Of a DNA stretch of 5,530 nucleotides, positions 1 through 5,114 are shown one piece after another (positions within the stretch are counted from its first letter, which is position 1; each line of letters starts with the position of its first letter). The position numbers were made by a program, and so were the translations under genes. The stretch is from Rubrobacter sp. GTDB lineage: Bacteria > Actinomycetota > Rubrobacteria > Rubrobacterales > Rubrobacteraceae. The notes below the pieces were generated by a model. The model was not told where the DNA came from. It ran no database searches and saw only the letters and a program-made list of their open reading frames with translations. The stretch is taken from positions 1-5,530 of the forward strand of contig JADDPU010000411.1 of NCBI GenBank assembly GCA_016781725.1. Reading direction: 5' to 3'.

Positions 1-389
1 CCGACCTCGCCGCGACCCTGCGCACGGTGTCGCGCGTGCTGCGGCCACGAGGTTGGTTCGTGTTCTCCGTAGTGCACCCTGTCCTTCAGACGCCCGGCTC
101 ACCCCGATGGGTTCTGGAGGAGGGCGAGATAGTCGGGGTGGAACTCAGGAATTACTTCGCGGAAGGATTCTGGCGTCGGGACAACCCTGAGGGCGTTCGT
201 GGGCGCGTGGGCGCCTACCATCGCACCCTGAGCACCTACGTCAACGCGCTCGCCCGGTCCGGTCTGACCATCGAGCGTTTCTTGGAACCGAGGGCGGCCG
301 GGCGTTTCGCCGAGACCGCGCCTGTTTACGTGGATGTACCGGTCGCTCTCGTTGGGCGCTGCGGGAAACCGGCGGACGGAGAGCGGTAA
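1..389 (+). CDS. SAM-dependent class I methyltransferase, C-terminal part (5' end outside window)
   Basis: The reading frame is open from base 3 and ends at TAA 387-389, leaving 128 visible residues; the N-terminal half with the SAM-binding GxGxG loop lies upstream of the window. The first visible residues, DLAATLRTVSRVLRPRGWF, match the Methyltransf_11/UbiE-like block in which an 'i.rvLkPGG' turn precedes the beta-strand FVFSVVHP. A later stretch with Y-H-R-T-L-S-T-Y-V-N-A-L, then SGLTIERFLEP, resembles the 'hRpls.y.naL..aGf.i....EP' tail of small-molecule methyltransferases. The usual LkPGG is LRPRG here. The family transfers a methyl group from S-adenosylmethionine, probably in the cytosol; the substrate cannot be told from this fragment. 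The GTG at 27 is internal and should not be taken as the start. The small zinc-ribbon gene follows 37 bp downstream on the same strand, so the two may be co-transcribed. Family is fairly sure; substrate unknown. Confidence 0.8.
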   Translation, partial: DLAATLRTVSRVLRPRGWFVFSVVHPVLQTPGSPRWVLEEGEIVGVELRNYFAEGFWRRDNPEGVRGRVGAYHRTLSTYVNALARSGLTIERFLEPRAAGRFAETAPVYVDVPVALVGRCGKPADGER

Positions 390-392
390 TAT
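387..392 (+). promoter_or_regulatory. Possible -10 hexamer TAATAT ahead of the zinc-ribbon gene
   Basis: TAATAT overlaps the TAA stop of the methyltransferase gene and fits the TAnnnT pattern, in an otherwise GC-rich stretch. Transcription starting about 7 bases downstream would leave a leader of roughly 28 nt before ATG 427. No convincing -35 is seen at 16-18 bp upstream. It could equally be a chance AT run at a stop codon, with the downstream gene read from the methyltransferase promoter. Confidence 0.25.
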
Positions 393-426
393 AGCACCGC
401 ACACCGACCACGAGGTCCCACCCCAG

Positions 427-693
427 ATGACCCGTCAGATAACCATCCGCTACAGAGGCTTCCGAAGATGCCCCAACTGCGAGGGGCGGGGCGACGACGG
501 CTCGGCCTGGCGGCCCTTCGAGTGCCGCCGCTGCCGGGGCCGCGGCAAACTGGTGACCAACGTCGAGGTCGAGGACTCGGTCGAAGGCTTGTTGCCGCGC
601 TCGCGCTACGATTTCAACGCTTTAGGCGAGGTCTTCCTGCTTGACTTCGACGAGGAGGTCGAGGTGATCGGGCCTAAAGATCCCTGGGGTTGA
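427..693 (+). CDS. Small DnaJ-type CxxCxGxG zinc-ribbon protein, hypothetical
   Basis: This 88-residue protein carries two CxxCxGxG elements: C15-x2-C18-x-G20-x-G22 and C33-x2-C36-x-G38-x-G40, separated by 10 residues. In DnaJ/Hsp40 four such elements bind two zinc ions, so two elements should form one zinc site; there is no J domain here. Residues 1-14 are basic (several Arg). Residues 45-88 form an acidic tail rich in Asp and Glu, containing YDFNALGEVFLLDFDEEVEV. ATG 427 is preferred over an upstream in-frame ATG at 334, which would run through the end of the methyltransferase gene and add 31 residues lacking any motif. A weak GAGG at 412-415 lies 11 nt before the ATG. The role is unknown: protein binding, thiol chemistry or a small chaperone adaptor are all possible. 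The 3' end overlaps the convergent membrane-protein gene by 20 bp. Confidence 0.72.
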   Translation: MTRQITIRYRGFRRCPNCEGRGDDGSAWRPFECRRCRGRGKLVTNVEVEDSVEGLLPRSRYDFNALGEVFLLDFDEEVEVIGPKDPWG

Positions 694-1111
694 CTTGGGC
701 CATCGTGCGCAAACCCTGGGCGAGGGCGGCGGAGATCCCGACCCCAAGCACGTCGTACGTGGTCCAGAAGGCGTAGTCCGGACGCCGCACGCCGCCGAAC
801 TTGTCAGCGTACCCGCCCGGATCTTCGAGGGCGGCCCACCAGTAGGAGGCGGGGAAGAGCGCCCACTCTAACGTCGTGGCCGCCAGGGCCATCGCTATGG
901 CGGCCAGAACCCCGGGCCAGCCGCCCCGGAAGGCGAGCAGGACGCCGAGCGCCACGTAGACGAAGAGGCGCGTCGCCTGTATCAGAGGCTCCCGCCCGAG
1001 GCCCTCGTAGGCGCTCCTGTAGGAGAAGACCTCGGCCCCGAACCCGAAGAGGGCGGCGGCGAAGGTGCAGCCAGCCGTGAGGGCTACCAGGGATGCCGTA
1101 CTTCGCTCCAT
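674..1111 (-). CDS. Hypothetical multi-pass membrane protein (about four helices)
   Basis: This 145-residue protein starts with ATG at 1111 and ends with TAG at 674-676. Hydrophobic segments lie at about residues 6-28, 46-61, 66-86 and 115-134, so it is probably an inner-membrane protein with four helices. A more polar, aromatic stretch at 87-114 contains SYWWAALEDPGGYADKFGG and joins helices three and four. I recognise no family or catalytic motif. It is the third gene of the leftward cluster, 22 bp after the Bax1-like nuclease stop, so read-through from the helicase-nuclease transcript is likely. A TATAAT hexamer just upstream of the ATG may also give it a promoter of its own. The bases before the ATG (AGGGG directly abutting it) are too close to act as a normal ribosome binding site, which fits a leaderless start. 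The 3' end overlaps the convergent zinc-ribbon gene by 20 bp. Function unknown. Confidence 0.75.
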   Translation of the reverse strand: MERSTASLVALTAGCTFAAALFGFGAEVFSYRSAYEGLGREPLIQATRLFVYVALGVLLAFRGGWPGVLAAIAMALAATTLEWALFPASYWWAALEDPGGYADKFGGVRRPDYAFWTTYDVLGVGISAALAQGLRTMAQVNPRDL

Positions 1112-1118
1112 CCCCTGG

Positions 1119-1124
1119 ATTATA
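1119..1124 (-). promoter_or_regulatory. Perfect -10 hexamer TATAAT seven bases before an ATG: candidate leaderless promoter
   Basis: Read on the minus strand, TATAAT is followed by CCAGGGG and then the ATG (1111-1109) of the membrane-protein gene. RNA polymerase normally initiates about 7 bases after the hexamer, which falls on the start codon, so the transcript would have no leader. No TTGACA-like -35 and no extended TGn are visible; the -35 region would fall in the last codons of the upstream nuclease gene. Leaderless starts of this geometry are common in actinobacteria. Confidence 0.5.
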
Positions 1125-1133
1125 TGGGGCGCG

Positions 1134-2375
1134 CTAGCGGAGCGCCGCGAGCACTGCCTTTGCGGTGAGGCGGTCTTTGAAGGGGATGACGCCCCCCTCT
1201 ACCGCCTCGTCGAGGGCCTCCCGGGAGGCGCCGAGCCTCTCTGAGGCGGCGACGAGCACGCGGTGTCCTCGCTCACCCGCCTCCCTTAGCAATGCTACCC
1301 GCTCCACGAGGTTGCGCTCGGACCAGAAGCCCAGTATCTCCAGGTACACAACCTCCTCCCCGGCCCGGCGCAGGGTAAAGTCGGGGACTAGCGCCGCCTT
1401 TCTCCTGGGGAACGAGAGCACGCCACCCCCCGGCTCCAGCTCCCAGCCTTCGGTGTCCTTCGCGCGCTCCCAGGCGCGGACCAGGGCGGCCCGCACGTCG
1501 TCGGCGTCGCGCTCGCCCTTCGGACCGAGGTAATGGCTCTCCAGGCCGCTACTCTCCGAGTCGAGCTCCAGCACGGCGTCGCGGCCCCGCCACTCGACCT
1601 CGGCCGAGAGCCTCCAGGGTGAGGTGAGGAGCAGGCCGGGGAGGAACTTGGCCAGGCGCAGCCCGTACTTGCGGGTGCCGCCGAAGATGGAGAGTGGCCC
1701 GTCCAGGCGGAGGCGGTATCCGGCTCCGTCCTCGAGGGGTTCTAGCTCGTGGATCAGGCCCAGCAGCTTCACGTAGTGGAAGACGAGCCTGGCGTCGGCC
1801 CCCGCCCCGAGCTCAACGGCGAGCTCCCTGGCCGCGTAGAGCACGCCCTGTACCTGGGCCACGTTGTAGCGGCGGAGCAGCTCCTCGGGCGAGGGACGGT
1901 CGAACTCCTGGAGGAGCTGGGCTCCCTGGCGGTCGGCGTACATCAGGTCGGCTGGTGCCTCGACCCCGGTCTCGGCGGAGACCTGCGAGAGCACGTCCTG
2001 GCGCGTCGGGAGCTCGAGCAGGCCGGGCTCCGCGGCCGGCGGTTCGGGGAGGGCCGAGGCGAGCTCGAAGATGCGGGTGCGGATGGTGTACGGGTCGGCT
2101 TCGGTGGGGGATACCCAGCTCGCCCGCTCTTCGAGGAGCTTAGAGAGGGCGCGCACGATCCTGAACCCGCGCCTGGGGTCGAGGCCGGGACCCAGCTCCT
2201 CCTCGCGGGCCGCAAGGTCGGCCTCCAGGCCGGAGCGCGGGCTGCCGACGTGGGCGGCGTAGAGCCCGCAGAGCTCCGCGGCGACTTCCGCGGCGCGCCG
2301 ATCGTCGGGGGAGAGCCTGTGGGGCACGAGCCTGCCGCGGTTCAGGCGGGCCATGACGTGCTCGCCGCGCAGCAC
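1134..2375 (-). CDS. bax1: DUF790/Bax1-family nuclease, partner of the XPB helicase
   Basis: This 413-residue protein aligns from memory with the DUF790 family, whose archaeal member Bax1 (Binds Archaeal XPB) is a structure-specific nuclease that forms a helicase-nuclease complex with XPB. Recognisable blocks are YADRQGAQLLQEF (146-158), LLRRYNVAQVQGVLYAA (167-182), the FHYVKLLGLIHELEPL segment (199-214) and LDGPLSIFGGTRKYGLRLAK (224-243). The C-terminal PD-(D/E)xK-like core has P331-D332-F and then YLEILGFW (344-351), ending near K400 with an IPFKDRLTAKAVLAAL tail. Asp332 and Glu346 are candidate metal ligands (inference). The GTG start at 2375 shares its first base with the helicase TAG stop and has an AAGGAGG 10 nt upstream, so translation is probably coupled and the proteins made in matched amounts. 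An alternative ATG at 2354 would remove seven residues but has a weaker site. A membrane-protein gene follows after 22 bp. Family assignment is strong; enzymatic activity is inferred. Confidence 0.88.
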   Translation of the reverse strand: MLRGEHVMARLNRGRLVPHRLSPDDRRAAEVAAELCGLYAAHVGSPRSGLEADLAAREEELGPGLDPRRGFRIVRALSKLLEERASWVSPTEADPYTIRTRIFELASALPEPPAAEPGLLELPTRQDVLSQVSAETGVEAPADLMYADRQGAQLLQEFDRPSPEELLRRYNVAQVQGVLYAARELAVELGAGADARLVFHYVKLLGLIHELEPLEDGAGYRLRLDGPLSIFGGTRKYGLRLAKFLPGLLLTSPWRLSAEVEWRGRDAVLELDSESSGLESHYLGPKGERDADDVRAALVRAWERAKDTEGWELEPGGGVLSFPRRKAALVPDFTLRRAGEEVVYLEILGFWSERNLVERVALLREAGERGHRVLVAASERLGASREALDEAVEGGVIPFKDRLTAKAVLAALR

Positions 2376-3742
2376 TAGCTAAAGCCCTCCTTCCGGCGGC
2401 GGGCAGTGTGTTCCTCGCCCGTCTGGGTTGTGACTAGCTCGTAGAGGATGGCCCGCTTGCCGCCCTTGGGGCGCAGGATGCGCCCCAGGCGTTGCACGTA
2501 CTCGCGGCGCGAGGCGCTGCCGGCCAGGATAATGGCGACCCCTGCGTCGGGGACGTCCACGCCCTCGTTCAGGACGTCCGAGGCGATCACGGCCCGGTAG
2601 CGCCCCTCGCGGAAGCGGTCGAGGATCTCCTTTCGTTCCCGGGCCGGCGTCTCGTAGGTCACGCCGGGGATCAGGAACCTGCCAGAGAGCGAGTACACCT
2701 CCTCGACGCTCTTGGCGAAGACTATGACGCGGTCGTCCCAGTGCCTCCTCAGGAGGGTCTCGAGTGTCGCGCCCTTCCTCATGGCGCCCTCCCGGATCTC
2801 GCGCCGCCTTCTTGCGGCCAGAAGCGCCTCCCTCCCGCCCGAGTGGCTAGTGGAGGCGACCATGATAAAGCGCTGCCAGTCCTCGGGCGAGCGCATGGGC
2901 AGGCGGTGTTTCTCCAGAAAGTCCTTGTAGACGGCCTCGGCCTGGGCGTACTCGAAACGCTCGTGGGCCGTGAGCTCGATGGGCATGCGCACCAGGTCGA
3001 AGGGGGCGAGGTAGGTCCCGGCGAGGTCATCCGGCGAGCGGCGGTAGACGACGGGCCCGCAGAGATCCGGGAGGAGGTCGTGCCCGCCGTCGGGGCGCTC
3101 CGGGGTGGCGGTCAGTCCCAAGGAGTAGGGGGCGAGCAGCATCTTCGGGATTATCGCGTTCTTGGGGGCGGGCAGGTGGTGGACCTCGTCGTAGACCACG
3201 AGCGCGAAGCGGTCCCCGTAGCGCTCGGCGTGGATGTAGGCGGAGTCGTAGGTGGTTACGGTGAGGGGTGTTATCTCGTGGTAGCCGCCGCCCAGCAGCC
3301 CGACCGTGACCGAGGCGCCGAAGGCGTCCGAGAGCACCGAGTACCACTGCTTTAACAGGGCCAGGGTTGGCACGACGACGAGCGTACTCCTCCCCACGCG
3401 CTCCATCGCGCTCACCGCCACCGCCGTCTTTCCGGCGCCGGTCGGCAGGACCACCACACCCCGCAGCCCCGGAGGACCCTGCCGCCAGGCGGCGAGGGCC
3501 TCCCGCTGGTAGGGACGCGGCTCCAGCGCGACGCGCGACTCGAGCGGGAGCTTGCCGAAGGCGGAGGCCCGGTCCTCGTGTGGGATCTCCGCCGCCCGCA
3601 GCCACAGCACGGTCTCGCGGTAGGCGCTCGCGGGGGCCCGCCACTGGTGGGTGCGCCCGTCCCACACGAAGGATTCGGGCAGGTCCGGGCGGGACGCCCC
3701 GGTCGCGACGAGGGTGCCGGATTCGTAGAATAGCTCGATCAC
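2375..3742 (-). CDS. xpb: XPB/Rad25-family superfamily 2 DNA helicase
   Basis: The GTG-started product is 455 residues, close to archaeal XPB length. Its opening IELFYESGTLVATG matches the start of the archaeal XPB damage-recognition domain (about 1-60). Helicase domain 1 has RPYQREAL (76-83), Walker A LPTGAGKT (99-106), VVPTLALLKQW (123-133), Walker B DEVHH (185-189) and LTATPER (210-216). A thumb-like insert follows (about 257-310, including FEYAQAEAVYKDFLEKHRL). Helicase domain 2 has VIVFAKS (339-345), SDVLNEGVDVP (388-398) and QRLGRILRPKG (417-427). The family unwinds DNA 3'->5' using ATP. The usual Arg-Glu-Asp 'RED' motif after LTATPE reads Arg-Pro-Asp (216-218). A TTG at 3751 would add three residues but lacks a ribosome binding site. 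The GTG at 3742 aligns better with family N-termini and lies eight bases after a TATGCT -10, so a leaderless start is possible. The stop overlaps the partner nuclease start. Confidence 0.92.
   Translation of the reverse strand: MIELFYESGTLVATGASRPDLPESFVWDGRTHQWRAPASAYRETVLWLRAAEIPHEDRASAFGKLPLESRVALEPRPYQREALAAWRQGPPGLRGVVVLPTGAGKTAVAVSAMERVGRSTLVVVPTLALLKQWYSVLSDAFGASVTVGLLGGGYHEITPLTVTTYDSAYIHAERYGDRFALVVYDEVHHLPAPKNAIIPKMLLAPYSLGLTATPERPDGGHDLLPDLCGPVVYRRSPDDLAGTYLAPFDLVRMPIELTAHERFEYAQAEAVYKDFLEKHRLPMRSPEDWQRFIMVASTSHSGGREALLAARRRREIREGAMRKGATLETLLRRHWDDRVIVFAKSVEEVYSLSGRFLIPGVTYETPARERKEILDRFREGRYRAVIASDVLNEGVDVPDAGVAIILAGSASRREYVQRLGRILRPKGGKRAILYELVTTQTGEEHTARRRKEGFS
2386..2392 (-). 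promoter_or_regulatory. Strong ribosome binding site for the Bax1-like gene, inside the helicase coding end
   Basis: The minus strand reads AAGGAGG here, a full Shine-Dalgarno consensus, 10 nt before GTG 2375. It is formed by the Lys-Glu-Gly codons near the helicase C-terminus. This decides the GTG start over the internal ATG at 2354 and supports translational coupling across the TAGTG stop-start overlap. Confidence 0.7.
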
Positions 3743-3750
3743 GCCCCACA

Positions 3751-3779
3751 AGCATAACCGAGACGCCGACCACTCTCAG
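3751..3779 (-). promoter_or_regulatory. Putative promoter of the helicase-nuclease cluster
   Basis: On the minus strand, CTGAGA (3779-3774; four of six bases match TTGACA) is followed by a 17-bp spacer and TATGCT (3756-3751; TAnnnT). Eight bases after the hexamer lies GTG 3742. Initiation about 7-8 bases downstream would give a leaderless or nearly leaderless message. If instead TTG 3751 were used, its first base would fall inside the hexamer, which argues against that start. The predicted polymerase footprint overlaps the divergent promoter for the GH3 gene. Confidence 0.45.
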
Positions 3780-3805
3780 CGGTAAACTGGCCCGACCGTG
3801 GTCGG
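3766..3805. repeat. CCGACC/GGTCGG inverted repeats in the divergent promoter region: candidate operator
   Basis: A perfect 6-2-6 palindrome CCGACC-GT-GGTCGG occupies 3792-3805. A further CCGACCAC at 3766-3773 is the exact inverted copy of GTGGTCGG at 3798-3805, giving an 8-bp inverted repeat with a 24-bp gap (copies 32 bp apart, about three helical turns). The repeats bracket the -10 of the rightward promoter and lie within the -35/spacer of the leftward one. A dimeric regulator bound here could control both transcripts. The repeats are GC-rich, so chance occurrence is a real alternative. Confidence 0.4.
3783..3788 (+). promoter_or_regulatory. Putative -10 TAAACT for the GH3 lipoprotein gene
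   Basis: TAAACT fits TAnnnT and lies nine bases before GTG 3798. It is followed at once by the palindrome at 3792-3805. Transcription would begin around 3795, making GTG 3798 effectively leaderless. Alternatively, TTG 3813 could be used behind GGAG at 3804-3807 with a 5-nt spacer. No good -35 is seen at normal spacing. Confidence 0.4.
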
Positions 3806-5018
3806 AGCGGACTTGAGACGGGTAAGGAGACGGGCCCTGCCGCCGTCGGCCGCGCGGAACCCCCTGCGCGCTGCGCTCTCGCTGCTGGCCCTGCTCGCGG
3901 TCCTTGCAGGCTGCGCCGCGGCTCCCGGGGAAGGTTCCGAGGGGGGTGGCCGGGACGGGAGCGCCCCCGACGGGCGGGGGATTGGGGAGAGGGAGGAGGG
4001 GTCCGCTTTGGAGGAGATGAGCCTCGGGGAGATGGTCGGGCAGATGTTCGTCGTCGGCGTCGGGGGGACCGAGCCCGACTACTACATCGAGAAGATGGTA
4101 CGCGAGCGGAACATCGGCGGGGTGATCCTCTTCGGCCACAACATGCGCAGCAAGGGGCAGGTCCGCTCCTTTACCCGCTCGCTCCAGGAGCTATCCCTGC
4201 GGACCGAGCCTGCGGTGCCGCTGTTCATCGCCGTCGACCAGGAGGGTGGAGAGATCTCCTCGGCCCCCTGGGTGGCGCCGCAGCCCTCGGCAGCCCGGAT
4301 CGGCCGCCGCGGCGACCCGGCGAGGGCCCGGGCCGTCGCCGGGGAGATGGGCCGCCAGCTACTCGAGGCAGGCGTCAACACCGACCTCGCCCCGGTGGTG
4401 GACACGGGTTTCGGGGCCGCCATCGGCGCCCGGTCCTACGGGGAGGACCCCGAGCTGGTGGCCGGTATGGGGGCCGCGGCCGTCGAGGGCTTCGAGGCGG
4501 CCGGAATCGTCTCGGCCGCCAAGCACTTCCCCAACCACGGGCCCGCGACCTCGGACTCGCACGTGAGCCTGCCGGTAATCCGGCACGACGCGGCGACCGT
4601 GAGGTCCTACGATCTGCCACCGTTTCGGGCCGCCGTAGAGGCGGGGGTGCCGATGGTGATGGTAGGGCACCTCATCTACCCCGCCATAGACCCGGAGAGG
4701 CCGGCGAGCCTCTCGGCTGCTGCCATAAGCATGCTTCGAGAGGAGCTCGGTTTCGAGGGGGTGGTAGTCACTGACGATCTGGCGATGGCAGGGGCGAGCG
4801 GGGGAGGGCCCCCGGCGCCGGCCGCGGTCAGGGCCGTCAAGGCCGGGGCCGACCTCCTCATAGTCACCAGCCCACCCCAGGAGCAGGCCGACGCCTACGA
4901 CGCGGTAGTGGCGGCTGTCGAGTCCGGGGAGATACCTCGCGAGCGGATCGTGGAGTCCGTCGGGCGGGTGCTCGGGGTCAAGAAAAGATACGACTTGCGC
5001 GGGGCGGGCCAGCTTTAG
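3798..5018 (+). CDS. nagZ: Lipoprotein glycoside hydrolase family 3, NagZ/LpqI-like beta-N-acetylhexosaminidase
   Basis: This 406-residue protein begins with an Arg-rich n-region, a hydrophobic stretch at 25-37 and a lipobox LAGC (36-39), so Cys39 should be lipidated and the enzyme tethered outside the membrane. A Gly/Glu/Ser-rich linker (about 40-68) leads to one GH3 barrel: GVILFGHN (108-115), DQEGG (147-151), GARSYGEDPELV (R212), KHFPNHG (242-248), the NagZ Asp-Ser-His element (D253, H255) and GVVVTDDLAM (D326 the expected nucleophile). NagZ enzymes remove N-acetylglucosamine from muropeptides or related glycans. The size and single domain resemble mycobacterial LpqI more than the longer Bacillus form. 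In the consensus KHFPGHGDT, Gly is Asn246 and Asp is Pro249 here, but both the dyad and the nucleophile remain. The start could also be TTG 3813, giving a 401-residue protein with the same lipobox. It is divergent from the helicase cluster. An ABC sugar ATPase gene follows, but with its own promoter-like leader. Confidence 0.9.
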   Translation: MVGADLRRVRRRALPPSAARNPLRAALSLLALLAVLAGCAAAPGEGSEGGGRDGSAPDGRGIGEREEGSALEEMSLGEMVGQMFVVGVGGTEPDYYIEKMVRERNIGGVILFGHNMRSKGQVRSFTRSLQELSLRTEPAVPLFIAVDQEGGEISSAPWVAPQPSAARIGRRGDPARARAVAGEMGRQLLEAGVNTDLAPVVDTGFGAAIGARSYGEDPELVAGMGAAAVEGFEAAGIVSAAKHFPNHGPATSDSHVSLPVIRHDAATVRSYDLPPFRAAVEAGVPMVMVGHLIYPAIDPERPASLSAAAISMLREELGFEGVVVTDDLAMAGASGGGPPAPAAVRAVKAGADLLIVTSPPQEQADAYDAVVAAVESGEIPRERIVESVGRVLGVKKRYDLRGAGQL

Positions 5019-5019
5019 G

Positions 5020-5025
5020 TAGAAT
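5020..5025 (+). promoter_or_regulatory. Putative -10 TAGAAT for the ABC ATPase gene
   Basis: TAGAAT matches five of six bases of TATAAT and lies immediately after the GH3 stop codon (5016-5018). A TTG-core -35 candidate (TTGCGC, 4995-5000) lies 19 bp upstream, inside the end of the GH3 gene. Initiation near 5032 would give a leader of about 83 nt containing the foldable element at 5044-5090. Confidence 0.45.
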
Positions 5026-5043
5026 AGGGCCAGGTGTAGGGGT

Positions 5044-5090
5044 GAAAGCAGCCGAGAAGGGCCAAAGGACGACGCGGGCGTCCTGCTTTC
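5044..5090 (+). ncRNA. Structured 5' leader upstream of the msiK-like gene, candidate cis-regulatory RNA
   Basis: GAAAGCA at 5044-5050 pairs perfectly with TGCTTTC at 5084-5090 (eight pairs if G5051-C5083 is used). Enclosed are a small GCC/GGC hairpin (5051-5053 with 5060-5062), an AAA linker and a GGACG/CGTCC hairpin (5067-5071 with 5079-5083, seven-base loop), together a plausible three-way junction. The element ends 10 nt before AAGGAGG. There is no U-run, so it is not an intrinsic terminator. Its 3' strand CTTTC (5086-5090) could instead pair with GAAGG at 5100-5104, part of the ribosome binding site, which would allow a translation switch. Rfam has an 'msiK' RNA motif in actinobacterial leaders of such ATPase genes. 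I cannot recall its consensus well enough to confirm a match. Confidence 0.45.
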
Positions 5091-5100
5091 GGGCAAACAG

Positions 5101-5107
5101 AAGGAGG
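5101..5107 (+). promoter_or_regulatory. Consensus ribosome binding site of the ABC ATPase gene
   Basis: AAGGAGG lies seven nt before ATG 5115 and fixes that start. It is the strongest Shine-Dalgarno at good spacing in the window, and it lies just beyond the structured leader. Confidence 0.85.
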
Positions 5108-5114
5108 AGGATCG

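Noticed and set aside
334..426. N-terminal extension of the zinc-ribbon protein from ATG 334
   Set aside because: It would lie out of frame over the end of the methyltransferase gene and adds no conserved motif; ATG 427 is the simpler start.
1749..2378. Plus-strand open frame opposite the Bax1-like gene
   Set aside because: Antisense shadow of a gene with family-wide DUF790 similarity; no motif in its own translation.
2492..3355. Long plus-strand open frame opposite the helicase gene
   Set aside because: It is antisense to a gene with complete SF2 helicase motifs, and its translation shows no domain. High GC makes such shadow frames common.
3760..3832. Three copies of GAGACG (3760, 3815, 3827) near the divergent promoters
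   Set aside because: Short, GC-rich and irregularly spaced; two copies fall in Arg codons of the signal peptide region. No better than chance.
3027..4139. Long minus-strand open frame spanning the helicase start, divergent region and GH3 start
   Set aside because: It crosses both promoter regions and is rich in Arg, Pro and Gly, typical of an off-frame reading of GC-rich coding DNA; the in-frame helicase and GH3 motifs explain the region.
5067..5090. Hairpin in the leader as a transcription terminator for the GH3 gene
   Set aside because: No run of T follows the stem, and the next bases lead directly into the ribosome binding site of the ATPase gene.
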